From the NCBI GenBank assembly GCA_964019425.1, contig OZ025820.1:956593-1020592 (forward strand): 64,000 nt of DNA, in the 5' to 3' direction. Below the pieces are notes generated by a model, which saw nothing but the letters and a program-made list of their open reading frames with translations, was not told the DNA's origin and did no database searches. Source of the DNA: Flectonema sp. DT1601 (Eukaryota > Euglenozoa > Diplonemea > Diplonemida > Diplonemidae). Positions 1-13,597 of this stretch are shown piece after piece (the first letter of the stretch is position 1; every line of letters starts with the position of its first letter). The position numbers and the translations under genes were made by a program.

Positions 1-3000
1 GTGTCGTTAAATAAGAGTTTTAGAGAGGAATTTAATAAACTTGATTCGTCAAAACGTATCATCTTAGAATCAAATTGGGGAATTCAAAACACTAAGAAAC
101 TAACACCAATACTACTTCCTTTTGTTAAGTTAAATTGCTTTACAACACAGTCTGATGAGAATGAGGAAGGAGTAGTTGAACATTTATTAAGTCAACCCTT
201 CGATGATGTTATCGATAGTAATCCGGGATTCAAATCAGCGTTTCAGAAGATGGAACTCGGACAGAAGATTCACCTCGAAAGCAACTGGTCAGTTAAAAAC
301 ACATCAAAGATTAAAACAACGGTAACTGCTTTGGTAGATTCAAATTGTTTTGGAAAAAGTTCTGCAAAGGAAGCAGAAATAATCCTAAATATCATAAGTA
401 AACCTTTACAGGACGTGTTTAGAGAATTCCCGAAATTTAAGGAAAGGTTTCACGTGTTGAATGGAGGTGACCGAGTGATGGTTGAAGAACTTTGGGGTTC
501 GACACAAAACTTTAATAAATTAGAATCAAAACTTGCAGTTCTCGTATCTGAAGGATGCTTTGAACCTGAAAGTGACTGCGGACCTGCTGTTACTCCTAAA
601 GAGTTGCTTAGCCTCCCTTTAAAGGAAGTCTGTCAGCAGTACCCATCATTTAAACAAGGTTTCGATGGACTCTCTGCAAGAGATCGAATTTGCATCGAGT
701 GCAATTGGGGATTCTCACCCGACAGAATGAGAAAGACGGAACACATTCTAAACCCACTTCTGCAACAAACGATCCCAAACCTTTCTCCATCACCAACCGG
801 GAAAGAAACGAAAGATCCTGAAGAGCGTGAGACTCCTGCAGACGGAATGTTCCGCCCAGTTATCAGTACGCAGAATTCTCCTGCTCCTGTTTCCCCATTC
901 TCAATTGATCAGTGTGAGAATGACGACAAAGGCATCGAGTCACTTGCTGCGGGAGATTCCTCACAAGTCAGTAGCAAGGGAGTGACTGTTATTATTAACG
1001 GCAACAAGTCGGTAGTTAAACTTCCTGACGGATCTGATATTAGTGATCTACTTCAGCACTGCGCCACTACTAACGATGTTGAGTTAGAGAGTTTACCAGC
1101 TGGTGAACTACAAGCGTTAGACCAGAGTGGAAGTACTTTAAGTAATAGATTAGATCTTTCAAAGATTGCTTCAGATAAATACGTCACAATCAGAAAGAGA
1201 GCACCTCTCTCAATTCCTTCTCCGGTAACACCAACGGCAACTGTTAAACAGGTAGTGATAGCTCCACCAGTCACTCCTCCTGAAGTTGGTATCCCTCCAT
1301 TGCCGATAACATCCACACCTCCCACTCAAGAGGCTGAACTGCACACTAAAACTCCAATAAAAGCATCGATCTTATCTCTTGAGGTTGGCTGTACTGCTAC
1401 AGCAAATCGTATTCCTCTCGCCCCTTCTCTGAAAGGTCGTCGTGGAATTGTTCAATCAATTAAAGGAGATGATGTATCTATTCAGGTGTGTTGTTGAGTT
1501 GATAAAAGTTTGATTCGCTGAAAATGTTAATAAAAATAAATAAACAACAACAGTTCCCACGCCCCTGGGGCACCAGAGTAATATCAAAAGAGCTGCTGCG
1601 AGTAGTGGCACCAGCCCCGATATCTGCGAAGCCTTCCTCAATGAAAAAGCCGTCTGCTGTAAAGAAACCTTCTGTGGCGAAGACACCCCTCAGGAAGTCA
1701 TCTGCGATGAAGTCTCCCATTCAGAAATCATCAGCTGTGAAAGCAAAGACAGCTCGAGTGGTATGTTTTTCATTCTTTAATTGGGTGGAGGGCAACATTA
1801 CGTTCTGGTGATTTAAACAAAAAAAACTAAGCAGCGTAAAACTGAGGTCGGACCCGGTGCCTGGGAGATCAACGAAGGAACAGTACATCAAACTAGTCAA
1901 ATTAGTTTAACAGAAATGAGCTCACCTTCTAAAAGAAGAGTTCCTCTCAGATCGAAGAGTGTTGAAGGAAGAAAGGCCTCTTGGAAGCCGTCATCTGAAG
2001 GATTTGATGCGAGTTTTGTAAGAGAATGGAAGTTCTCACCCAGTACTGTGATTAAACCATTTTCATATAGTACTCTTGTTGGAAAGGGAAAGTCTATTCA
2101 AGAAGAAGTCCCTTGTCCTGATTGCGGTACTGAGCTAGGTAAAGGAGGATACTGTAAAGTATCAGGTGCTGCTCATCTCGTTGAAGAACCTTCAAAACCT
2201 CGCAGACTAACTCAGACTGAGCAGGAAGTCAGCACCAATCGAATGGCCATCGCACCTGAAGTATCTCAAAAACGATGGGTGCTGCAGGATGCCAAAGACA
2301 GTTCAATGACTCCGCCTCCAAATGGATTTGCTCGAAGGTCTCGCACTCCGTCACCATCTAGAACACCGAGAAGGCAATTAAATTTACATTTACTTTCTAA
2401 TAATTCTGACAGCATAATAAAAGATCGAAAGAAGAAGAAAAAGAAAACGAAGAAGAAGAAAGTGAAAACCTACAGATCTCCAGGTCACAGTGATCACTTT
2501 ACTGAATCACCAGGAAGTGAATTAGGAACTGTAATAATAAAAGGTTTACACGAACCATTCTTATCATTAAATGGAACGTATCAAGAGATTCGTAGAGATC
2601 GTTATCGAAACATCAACAGTGATGCTACTATTTCACATGTTGAAGGAAGATGGAGATTAAATGACACACGAGACAAGAACACCTGGTTGTTTAGTTTTGA
2701 TCATTTGTTTGGTCAGTGGAAACGAAGTCCAACAAACTCACACAAAGACTTTTGTGGTGTTGCGGGATGTGCTTACCCACACATCACTAAAGCAACTCCA
2801 TCAAAATCACATAAATCACCTCCTTCAATTAGAAAGACTGAGACTGGTGATCCGATGACTATTCAAATTCAAAACCTTGAACTCGATAGATTCGAACATT
2901 TAAATGGAACTTATGAATTGTGTTCAAGACGTCTATACCAACATATTAAAGAATCAGCGATTATCTACTACTCTGATGATAGATGGAGACTTAATGATAC

Positions 3001-5722
3001 TGATGATATTACAGGTTGGATATTTAGTAATCCTTCACTATTAGGACAATGGTTTGAGGATCCAACATCAGCTGACTTCACTGCTGTTGTTGGATGTAAG
3101 TATCCATTAGTGACTCACTACGCACCTCCTCCAATTCCTGAATCTACTCTCAGGAGGATGTTGAGAGACTTCTATCGAAATATTGGAGTTGGAATCCCTT
3201 CTGGTAAGATCCAGAGTAAAGTTGATAAGTTTCTCGGAGGGTCCTCAACTGATGAGTTGACGAATTTCTTACTCCGAAAGTACCCAAACAGTACTGAAGC
3301 AGATATGCCGTGGTGCCGATATGAGTACGTTGAGGATGACGACAAGAGTGCAAACACTGCTATGCTGCAATCTAAAATAAACTCCCCGCAGCTCAACGGG
3401 AACACTACTTCGCTTTCTGAGGAATCAAATTCGAAAACTTTGAATGGAAGCCAACCTCTGTTGGCTGATCAGTTGGTCGACTTCTTTTCAAAAAACGATC
3501 CAAAGCAAACCATTGAAGACGTCAATCAACTAACTCATCGATTTGAGAATGACAGACCAGCGTTGGGAAGTTTGTTACTTCAAAAGTACCCAAATTTATC
3601 AGAAGCTGACCTGCCGTTTCTAAAGTCCGGACAGCATGAGGTACCTCGACAAATGGAAGCCCAACTCGCAGAATTTTTCTCAATTCACGACACTCAACGT
3701 TCTCGTAATGACATCACCCGACTGACAGATCGCTTTGAGCACGACCCTCAAGGTCTTGCAGACTTGCTGACTCAGAAGTATCCAAACTCAAGGAGTGATA
3801 TTCCCTCGGAGTGGATATCAAGTTCTCAGACTCAAATGGAAACTGACCTAGCGGCCTTCTTTAAGAAACATGATGATCGTCGAACACCCGTAGACATCTC
3901 TCGGCTGACTGATCGCTTCGAGCACGACCAGAGTGCTCTGGCAGAGCTACTTATTCAATCTTATCCTAATTCAGTGTCTGACATCCCAGAGCTTTGGGTT
4001 GAGAAGCAACAAAGTGAAATGGAATACCAGCTGTCAGAATTCTTTAAGAAACATGACACCGAGAGAACACAAAGTGACATCAAACGGTTAGCTGAGCGCT
4101 TTGAGAATGACTGCGATGCTCTCGGTGAATTATTGTTACAAAAATACCCAAATAGTGAACAAGACATTCCCTGGTTGTTGGGTAGCAGTAAAAAAGAAAC
4201 ATCAGATCTACTTCCTCAACTCAAACAGTTCTTTGAAAAACACGACCCTAAACATCCTTCAGAAGATGTCATAAGATTATCTGAGCAATTCGGAGATAAT
4301 AAACCTCGTTTGAGTGAAATTCTACTACAAAAATATCCAGACAGTATCGGGGACATGGTGTGGAATTCTGACACTGCAGTACTGAGAGAACAGTTAGAGG
4401 AATATTTTAATATCGAAGATCCACTTATTCACGCTTCAGAGATCCAGGCACTAGTCGACTCTTACAAATCTGATGCTGCTGGGCTCACAGAACATCTCGA
4501 AAAGAAGTTTCCAAAATCCATTAAAAACATGCCATGGGTCAATCAAGATGGATGTTCCATTCTCAGTGGCGCGATTTCTCCGGTAGCTGAGAACAAATGT
4601 AGCGAACTCTTACTGGAGCAGCAAGCAATTCAATTCTTTAACAAGAACGACCCGCTGATGCAAACTGCGGAGATCAAGTCTCTCTTACAAGAAATTCAAT
4701 TCAACGCAACTCTACTAACAAAGTCTGTACTGAAGTCTCACCCCGGCAGTGAATCAGATATGAGATGGTTGTGTGACGTATTACCACAGATGTTGGATAA
4801 TTACTTTGAGAAACATGACCCGCTGAAGGAACTGTTTGAGATCAAATCGTTGTCAACTGAGTACCAAAATAATTTATATTCTCTTTCGACAAAATTACTA
4901 AAACAATACCCAAACACCAAAACTGATATGGAATGGTGGTCGGGTACTTTAGAAAGTGAAGTTCAATCGTATCTCAACAAACACAATTCATCTTTATCGA
5001 CAATATTAGAAGTTCGTCGACTTATCCAACAACACGACGACAGTTCAAATCTGGCGAAGTCACTTTTGAGTAAATATCCAAATACAGAATCTGACATCCT
5101 CTGGTGGACTCCACCAGCATACGATGCAACTATTGTGTTGCAGTCTCAAATTAGTAAATACTTTTCAAGATATAAACCCTCAGCATCTGAAGAAGATAGT
5201 CATCGCCTTGCAAAACGATACCAATCAGACACTAGATCTCTAACAGCAATCTTACTTGGGAAGTATCCAGGAAGTCGTAAAGAAATGCTTTGGGATGATG
5301 ATGGATCATCATTCAGTGATGAGACTGGTTGTAGTAAAGAATCTCCAGCATCCGCAAGGAATGAGCTGCTGTTACTTAAAAACATGATGACACTCGAAAA
5401 CCAACACCAGACTTCTCACAGTCAGACTCAACATGAAGAACAGTCGGAGTACTCGGAGTTGGAAGTTTCGTTCATCAGAACTCGCTCTCAATTAACAGCT
5501 CGTGAAAAGGAAGTCCTTCGAAAGAAGGAAGAACACAACCGTCTTGCTGCAATAAAACGAGAAGTTGCTGCTGCTCAGGAAAAAAGAAAGCGAGAGGAAG
5601 CTGAAGAGAAGAGTCGACTCGAAGCACAGCAAGACATTCCAGAGATGTCCCCTTCTCGTAGTGTGAGACAAGAGGAAAAGAAACCGAAGCGCGATGACTC
5701 CGGTTGTTGCGTTATTTCCTAA
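1..5722 (+). CDS. Very large modular repeat protein with C-terminal CAAX box (5' end missing, three exons)
   Basis: The reading frame is open from base 1, so the true start lies upstream. Two introns rejoin three open frames without a shift: 1486-1553 (GTGTGT...AACAACAACAG) and 1761-1834 (GTATGT...AAGCAG), both phase 0, giving exons 1-1485, 1554-1760 and 1835-5722 and at least 1859 residues. Exon 1 carries four ~60-residue repeats marked by ESNW/ELW/ECNWGF. Exon 2 is Lys/Ser/Pro-rich. Exon 3 has a CPDC...C cluster that may bind zinc, a Lys-rich stretch, two ~75-residue modules (LNGTY...RWRLND...GQW), then eleven ~55-residue helical repeats ending in KYPNS-like motifs and a charged coiled coil. 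The last residues CVIS form a CAAX box, so farnesylation and membrane attachment are inferred. I do not recognise the family; a scaffold or cytoskeletal role is a guess. Confidence 0.75.
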
Positions 5723-6580
5723 AGTACTATCACTCTTACAATCAGAATATAATATATCAAATCATTAAATTCAACATCACATGTTCTACACATCCCTCGC
5801 TTGTTCTTCGTTGATTCGTTCTATTTGTTTCTCCTTTGGTTCTTTGTCATCATTTCAATTTCTTATTTTTTTGTCATATCTCGTGTTCCTTTTGTACACT
5901 ATTATTGTTATTTATTGTAGGAGTGGTTTTATTTGTTTATTTTAAAAAAAAATTTTTTTTTTGAGCACTGCTATCCAATTAGTTCGCTAAAACTATAAAA
6001 ATTGTGACTTCGTAGCCCGCTACCTTTCCCTCAAATGAATCTAACAGCGACTGCGGGTAATTAATCCTCACTCTGTTTGATAATGGGAAGGCGGGTTTTA
6101 CATGTGGCCTTCTTCAAGCACTTGGTGATTGAATGTCTTGAGCTTTTATGTTATCATTGATGAGGACTTTTGGTCGATTTTTTTTTTTTTTTTGTTGCTT
6201 ATTTGTTTTGTACACTTCACTCCTGTAGCTTCTATGAGAGAAAATAAAGAAAAGAAAGAAAAAAAAAAAAAAAAGGAAAAAAGGAAAAGGAAATAACCTG
6301 ATGTAGCAATACGTTTTTTGTGTTTAGTAAAAATTCTTTTTATTTTTTCCCTTTGAACTTGATGTTCGACTGTTCTTGGAGGTCGTGCTTTATTTAAAAA
6401 AAAAAAACTATATGAGCTGTTTTTGTATTTCAATGGGATTCTTTTCTTGTATTTTTGCCAACCCGCCCCAAGCATGCAAAGGTGCTGGCAGTGGGAAGGC
6501 CTTTAAAAAAAAAAAAAAAAAAGTGTTAAATAAACAATAATTGTAAAAAGTAAATGTGGCAGCAGTATTTGAATTTTCGG

Positions 6581-6612
<32 letters not shown>

Positions 6613-7385
6613 TTTCTCGAAAACTTTTTTAACTTTTACGATTTAGTCAGTTGTTTTAATCGTTTTTTTTTTTTTTTTCGTAGTATCTGAAGAGCAAAAA
6701 AAAAAAAAAAAGGAAAGGAAAGGAAAGGAAAGGAAAGTAAAGTCGTGTTGTGCGTGACTTTTTTCGACCTGAACACGGGGCCAAGTGAAATCTTAATTGA
6801 AAGTATTTAATAAAACTAAACATGAGTATTACCAGTGAGCTGAATGACTGATCTCTCATAAGCATATCTCGATAATTAACAGTTGTGGGTACGAAATCAA
6901 AGTGAAGGTTAAATCAATTTAGATGTTTTTGACGAGTAGGAAGACATTCATAGCGAGTCGTACTTTTATTCTTTCTTCTTGAAATCAAACTGTGAGTATG
7001 ACAAGTAGTGCCACTCGTTTGTAGGGAGGTAACACCACAACCATATTTAAATAATTTTAAAAAAAAAGAAAGAAAGAAAAAGCCTTAATTACTAAACAGT
7101 ACTTAGATATTTCAGATGTTTTTTTTTATCTAATTCATGTCTTTGAAAAACAATAATTTTGTATTTTTCCTTTTACAGAATACCATAGAGAGCACCCCAT
7201 CGGGAAGAGGATCACAGCTGTGGTTAAATATTGTTTTTGGGTTGTATTTCCGGAAGAGTTGGTTTTCGTTATCCCAGTTTGCGTGTTCTTATTAAATATT
7301 TTCACCCCCGTTCAGTAGCTGCTTTAGTTGGTGAGCAACCACCTAACAAATAATTTATTAAAAAGGAAAGAGCTACTTGATTACA
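5723..7385. other. Intergenic, homopolymer-rich
   Basis: There is no convincing gene on either strand. The stretch is dominated by long T and A runs (about 31 T near 6581-6611, others near 6180, 6260, 6505, 6665 and 6695) and a GGAAA run at 6711-6737. The open frames here are translations of these runs. Confidence 0.6.
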
Positions 7386-7835
7386 ATGGCGAGTCATGCA
7401 GTTGTGAGGTGTGTCTCTAACGTCACTCTAACGTCTCTCTAACGTCACTCTAACGTCACTCTAATGTATTATTACTAATACTAGTACTAGTACTCTAGGA
7501 CGTGGGTTGTAAAATATCACAAACAGAATATCCGATATGCCCAAAGACATGGAAGCTTTTGCGATTGCCACTGCAATAGATGCCCTTGACAGGTTTGTAT
7601 TGTGTGAGATGATTGTTTTTTTTCCATTTGTGAAATCATAAGAAAAACTCAAAACAGGTACAACACTGAAAAAGATGTTGCCTCGCATATTAAAAAGGAA
7701 TTCGATCGTAAGCACGGACAAACCTGGCATGCTTTCGTAGGACGAAATTTCGGTTCACAAGTGACCCACGAGGTGGGGCACTACATATATTTTTATCTTG
7801 GGCAGTCTGCTTTCTTAATCTTCAAGTCAGGATAG
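7386..7835 (+). CDS. DYNLL: Dynein light chain LC8 (three short exons)
   Basis: Exons 7386-7408, 7527-7592 and 7658-7835 join into an 88-residue protein, the size usual for LC8 (about 89). The introns 7409-7526 and 7593-7657 are GT-AG and split Arg codons AG|A and AG|G. The product contains the LC8 signature blocks: [37 protein letters not shown] and YIYFYLGQ, ending in FKSG. LC8 is a dimeric hub that binds short linear motifs in dynein intermediate chains and many other partners, in the cytoplasm and in flagella. The exons are so short that the gene is easy to overlook. Intron 1 contains imperfect repeats of CTCTAACGTCA. I am confident of the family; the first exon is supported by the match of SHAVVRISDM to typical LC8 N-termini. 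Confidence 0.93.
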
Positions 7836-8225
7836 ATAAAGATCATTGCCATGAGAACCTTATAGTCAACTTACTGGTGGATCTCGACTGAAGCTCTGCT
7901 GCTCTGTTATTTGTTTGAATATTGTTGTTGGGGCCGTCTCGGTGACCCACCCGATCCGTAACAAGCCGCAAGGCTTTTTTAGTTAACTCTCCCGAGAGTA
8001 CATTTTGACGTTGGAATAGTCGCACTACTTCGGAAGCCGCAAGGCTTCCCGCGGCTCAGTTAGTTTGTGGAATTGAAGAACTACTTCGACTTCAAGAAGT
8101 TTATTAATTTTTGACTTTTTCAAATCCTTTCTTAACAATTTAATGAACCCAATTCACGATGGGTAATCAGACTGTTTGCTCTGTTCTACTTACCTTCTTA
8201 TTAGGAGGGAGGATTTTATAATAAT
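7836..8225. other. Upstream region of the EF-hand gene with two GCAA-loop hairpins
   Basis: No gene is seen. Two hairpins share one design: AAGCC-GCAA-GGCTT at 7963-7976, followed by a T run, and GGAAGCC-GCAA-GGCTTCC at 8032-8049. Between them is a small palindrome, ACTCTCCCGAGAGT, near 7987. They could lie in the 5' UTR of the following gene or the 3' end of the LC8 transcript. Confidence 0.4.
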
Positions 8226-11200
8226 ATGGCGGGCAGGAGGAAGTCGTCGAATCTGCGTTTCGAAGACGACGCACAGCCAGTTGAGAAGAGAGTTTCAATT
8301 ACTGAGAAAGATTCGAACGAACGCAAGGCGTCTATTCGCTTTGAAGATGAAGAGGGAGGAGGAGCAAGTGCTGGAAGGAAACAGTCGGCTATTCGATTCG
8401 CCTCAACCGCCTCATCAGAATCCGTTCAAAAAAGACCCTCCGCTACACGTTTTGTACTCGACCCGAGTGATGATCTAAACAAGTCAGTCTCATCAGTTAC
8501 TTCAGAAGAACCTCGTCGGACATCAATTCGATTCGTAGATGACTCTGATCGTGACTGCTCTGCAACTCCTAGAAAGAGAGCATCTTTTGCTTCAGACAGC
8601 GCTGTTGACTTAGACAACACAATAACTTCGCAAGTATCAGTTGACGGCCGTTCTTCAGTTCAATTCGACCTCCACCCCGAACTAAATTCTCGAATTGCCG
8701 CCACATTTCATTCCATCGATGCGAAATGTTCACAGGATGGTGAAGTCTCACGCGATGAGCTTCTACAGGTACTGAAGCAGGAACCGTTGGCCGCCAGAAT
8801 TCTTTTTAAAGAACTCGATACTAATTCTGATGGCGGCATCTCACTAACAGAATGGCATGCGTGGTTTGATAAATTAACTCTGAAGGGTGGAAACGACGAC
8901 GCAGAAGCTCGACTGGAGTGGATTGAGGATCGAATTGCATCCTGCGACACCATCTCCACACTGCAAGGTGAATCAATCTCTACGAGTCAACGAATTGAAA
9001 TAATTAAGAAAGCTGATAACGCAATTAGAAAGAGAGCAGCTGCTGCCTTCGATCTGATTGACGAGAAATGTTCGAAAGACGGAGAAGTCTCACGAGATGA
9101 GCTTCTGAAGGTCCTCAAACAGGAGCGATTAGGAGCGAAGATCCTCTTCAGGGAATTAGATACCAATTCTGATGGAGGGATCTCACTAACGGAATGGCAT
9201 GCGTGGTTTGATAAATTAGCTGTGAAGGGTGGAGTCGAAGAAGCTGAAACCCGTCTTGAGTGGATTGAGGATCGAATTAATACCTGCGACACTGTTGTAA
9301 CTCCGACTCAGGAGTCCCTCGCTCCCGTACAGCGAATTAGAATTGATGAGGAAGCAGCTGAGAAATTAAGACATCGTGCTGCCACCGCCTTCGATCTGAT
9401 TGACGAGAAATGTTCGAAAGACGGAGAAGTCTCACGAGATGAACTTCTGAAGGTCCTCAAACAAGAGCGATTAGGGGCGAAGATCCTCTTCAGGGAATTA
9501 GATACCAATTCTGATGGAGGGATCTCACTAACGGAATGGCATGCGTGGTTTGATAAATTAGCTGTGAGAGGTGGCGTCGAAGAAGCTGAAACACGTCTTG
9601 AGTGGATTGAGGATCGGATTAATACCTGTTCACAAACTCCAACACCGCAGGATGAAAGCATCGATCCGAAGACTCGTATTGCCGTCGACAAGGAGGCGGC
9701 TGATACATTGCGCAAAAGAGCAGCTGCTGCTTTCGATCTGATCGACGAAAAGTGTTCGAAAGACGGAGAAGTCTCACGAGATGAGCTTCTGAAGGTCCTC
9801 AAACAGGAGCGATTAGGAGCTAAGGTATTATTCAGAGAACTCGATACTAATTCTGATGGAGGGATCTCACTAACAGAATGGCATGCGTGGTTTGATAAAT
9901 TAACTCTGAAGGGTGGTATTGAGGAAGCAGACACTCGACTGGAGTGGATTGAGGATCGAATTAATACTTGTGACACAACGGCAACTCCGACTGAAGAGTC
10001 TCTCGCACCAGTCCAACGAATTAAAGTTGACAAGGAAGCAGTAGAGAAGTTAAAACAGCGCGCTACCAACGCTTTCGATCTGATCGACGAGAAATGTTCG
10101 AAAGACGGAGAAGTCTCACGAGATGAACTTCTGAAGGTCCTCAAACAGGAGCGATTGGGAGCTAAGGTATTATTCAGAGAACTCGATACCAATTCTGATG
10201 GCGGCATCTCACTAAAGGAATGGCATGCGTGGTTTGATAAATTAACTCTGAAGGGTGGTATTGAGGAAGCAGACACTCGACTGGAGTGGATTGAAGATCG
10301 CATCATAACTTGTTCTGAGACTCTGACGCCACAGGATGATGTTCTTCCGTACTTCGATGTTGAAGCATCTGAGAGAATAAGAGAGAGAGCAAAAAAAGCC
10401 TTCGATCTGATTGATGAGAAATGTTCGAAAGACGGAGAAGTCTCACGAGATGAGCTTCTGAAGGTCCTCAAACAGGAGCGATTAGGAGCGAAGATCCTCT
10501 TCAGGGAATTAGATACCAATTCTGATGGAGGGATCTCACTTGTTGAGTGGTACGCGTGGTTTCACAAATTAGTTGCGAAGGGAAATGTTGAAGAAGCTGA
10601 AACACGTCTTGAGTGGATTGAGGATCGAATTAGTACCTGCGACACCATCACCACTCCAACAGACGACTCTTTGACTCCAATACAGAGAATTCAAATCGAC
10701 AAGATGGCTGAGCAGAAAATCCGACAGAGAGCGGCAGCTGCTTTCGATCTGATCGACGAGAAATGTTCGAAAGACGGAGAAGTCTCACGAGATGAGCTTC
10801 TGAAGGTCCTCAAACAAGAGCGATTAGGAGCTAAGGTATTATTCAGAGAACTCGATACTAATTCTGATGGCGGCATCTCACTAACAGAATGGCATGCGTG
10901 GTTTGATAAATTAACTCTGAAGGGTGGTATTGAGGAAGCAGACACTCGACTGGAGTGGATTGAGGATCGAATTAATACCTGTTCACAAACTCCAACACCG
11001 CAGGATGAAAGCATCGATCCGAAGACTCGTATTGCCGTCGACAAGGAGGCGGCTGATACGTTGCGCAAAAGAGCAGCTGCTGCTTTCGATCTGATCGACG
11101 AAAAGTGTTCGAAAGACGGAGAAGTCTCACGAGATGAGCTTCTGAAGGTCCTCAAACAAGAGCGATTAGGAGCTAAGGTATTATTCAGAGAACTCGATAC

Positions 11201-13597
11201 TAATTCTGATGGCGGCATCTCACTAACAGAATGGCATGCGTGGTTTGATAAATTAACTCTGAAGGGTGGTATTGAGGAAGCAGACACTCGACTGGAGTGG
11301 ATTGAGGATCGAATTAATACTTGTGACACAACAGCAACACCACAGGATGAAAGTATCGATCCTTTTCAAAAGATTGACGGATATCAGAAAGCCGCTGATG
11401 AGGTAACGAAAAGAGCTACCATAGCGTTTGAACAGATCGATGAGAAATGTTCGAAAGACGGAGAAGTCTCACGGGATGAGCTTCTGAAGGTCCTCAAACA
11501 GGAGCGATTAGGGGCGAAGATCCTCTTCAGGGAATTAGATACCAATTCTGATGGAGGGATCTCACTAACGGAATGGCATGCGTGGTTTGATAAATTAATT
11601 TCAAGAGGGCAAATCGAAGAGGCCGGAACACGTCTTGAGTGGATTGAGGATCGAATTAATACCTGCGACACTGTTGTAACACCAACTGAGGAGTCTCTCG
11701 CTCCGAGTCAACGAATTTCAATCGACCGAATCGCAACGGAGAAACTGAAAGCAAGAGCGGCCGCTGCTTTCGATCTGATCGACGAGAAATGTTCGAAAGA
11801 CGGAGAAGTCTCACGAGATGAGCTTCTGAAGGTCCTCAAACAGGAGCGATTAGGAGCTAAGGTATTATTCAGAGAACTCGATACCAATTCTGATGGCGGC
11901 ATCTCACTAAAGGAATGGCATGCGTGGTTTGATAAATTAACTCTGAAGGGTGGTATTGAGGAAGCAGACACTCGACTGGAGTGGATTGAGGATCGAATTA
12001 ATACCTGCGATGATGTTACGACACCAGTTGAGGAATCCATGGAACCTTCAAAGAGAATTGTTGTTGACAAGAAGGCAACTGAGCTTATTATAAAAAGAGC
12101 AACTGCTGCCTTTGTTTTCATAGACAGTAAGTGTTCGCAAGACGGCGAAGTTTCAAGAAACGAGTTGCTTTCTGTACTCAAACAAGAGCGACTAGGAGCT
12201 AAGGTATTATTCAGAGAACTGGATACCAATTCTGATGGCGGGATCTCACTAACAGAATGGCATGCGTGGTTTGATAAATTAACTCTGAAGGGTGGTATTG
12301 AGGAAGCAGACACTCGACTGGAGTGGATTGAGGATAAGATAATTGAGTGCAGAACATTATCGACAGTCACAACACCAACAAGGAGAGTTGATGTTCATCA
12401 AAATGTGTGTTTTTATTTAATTATTACTTCCTTCAGTTAGTATCTGTGTGGGTAGTTTAATACACCAAAACAAACAGATATCACCAACTCCGGATGTGTT
12501 CAGCAACGTTTCTATTTTAGCAACAAACACTTCTTCACCAGGTCGAGTCACGTGGCTTCAGCGTCTCCTCGAAGAAGGTCCGAAGGGACAGGAAGAGACC
12601 GATGAAACGCCAACCATGTCAGTAGCATTGCTGTATGTTAGTTTGATAGTAAATAATATTTTATTTTTGAGTCATTTCAAAAATCAAAACAAACAGGGCG
12701 GCGATTGTTTCGGATGCGGAGCAAAAGTTATCTCGAGAAGGACTCGAAGAAATGATGTCGAAATGTACTTCAGATCAAATAACAGAATGTGACGTCTACA
12801 AAACATCTGAAGAATTAAGTCGTCAACTCAACTACTGGAATGGAGTTGCTGGGACATCACTCGGTATGATGAGTGACGAGAATGAATTTAAAACATCGAA
12901 AGACGTTCTCCTCAGACCTACTGTGTCCCTGAGTGATATTAGTATCTTCCTTGGATGTGATTTCACTGACAAGATGGAATGCAGAACTGGAATGAGAGAT
13001 CCAACGACTGGAGAAGTTATTACAACTCTGTTAGGAACTTCTTTCATTGGACTAAAGATACCAAAGTTATCAATCTCTATTCAATTCCACAGCAATGGAT
13101 ACTTCTGTGGTTGGCATCCTGCGTCTTCAGAAGAATTCAACAACACAACTGTGAAGGAAATACCTGACGTAGAAAGATGTTTAGAACTCTGTACAGCAGG
13201 AAGTATTATTTTAAATACTGTTTCGGGTGCAGGGCTTCACAAGTACAACTCTGACGGTGTTGGTCTAATTCAAATGGCGATATTTGGACACTGCTACAGC
13301 TTCCCTTTTATTGGGACAGGTATTGATAGAGCTGAAATAATGTCTGCCTGCATGAGACTTGCTGCTGCCGCTGCCTGTCAGCCGATGGGAAGTAAATTGG
13401 CTGACGGGATACGTTCGCTATCTGCAGCAGTCAGGCTTCTCCCTGCTGATGTTCAAATCCAACCAGTTGCGATACCTGATGCGACTTCCAGAGCTCTTTA
13501 TTGTATGCCAAGTGATGAAATATCTTATTCTGCACCTACTTGTCGTAAGCAACTTCAAGCGGCTTCACTTTATTGGACAAACATCCTCAGTATGTAG
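8226..13597 (+). CDS. Giant EF-hand protein with 11 near-identical EF-hand-pair modules (three exons)
   Basis: Exons 8226-12404, 12478-12632 and 12697-13597 give about 1744 residues. Intron 12405-12477 is phase 0; intron 12633-12696 (GTATGT...AAACAG) splits a Leu codon. The N-terminus (first ~120 residues) repeats a Ser-x-x-Arg-Phe motif five or six times in Ser/acidic sequence. Then come 11 modules of 114 residues (342 bp). Each has one EF loop with Lys in place of the first Asp (KCSKDGEVSRDE) and one canonical loop (DTNSDGGISLTE), followed by a helix ending RLEWIEDRI. Calcium binding at the canonical loops follows from the family. The ~330-residue C-terminal part, encoded after the repeats, is unrecognised. 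DNA identity between modules is very high, so the copy number may vary between strains or be misassembled. Confidence 0.88.

Noticed and set aside
8708-12370. Long minus-strand frames opposite the EF-hand modules
   Set aside because: They repeat with the 342-bp period and are shadows of the + strand gene, which has EF-hand motifs and spliced continuity.
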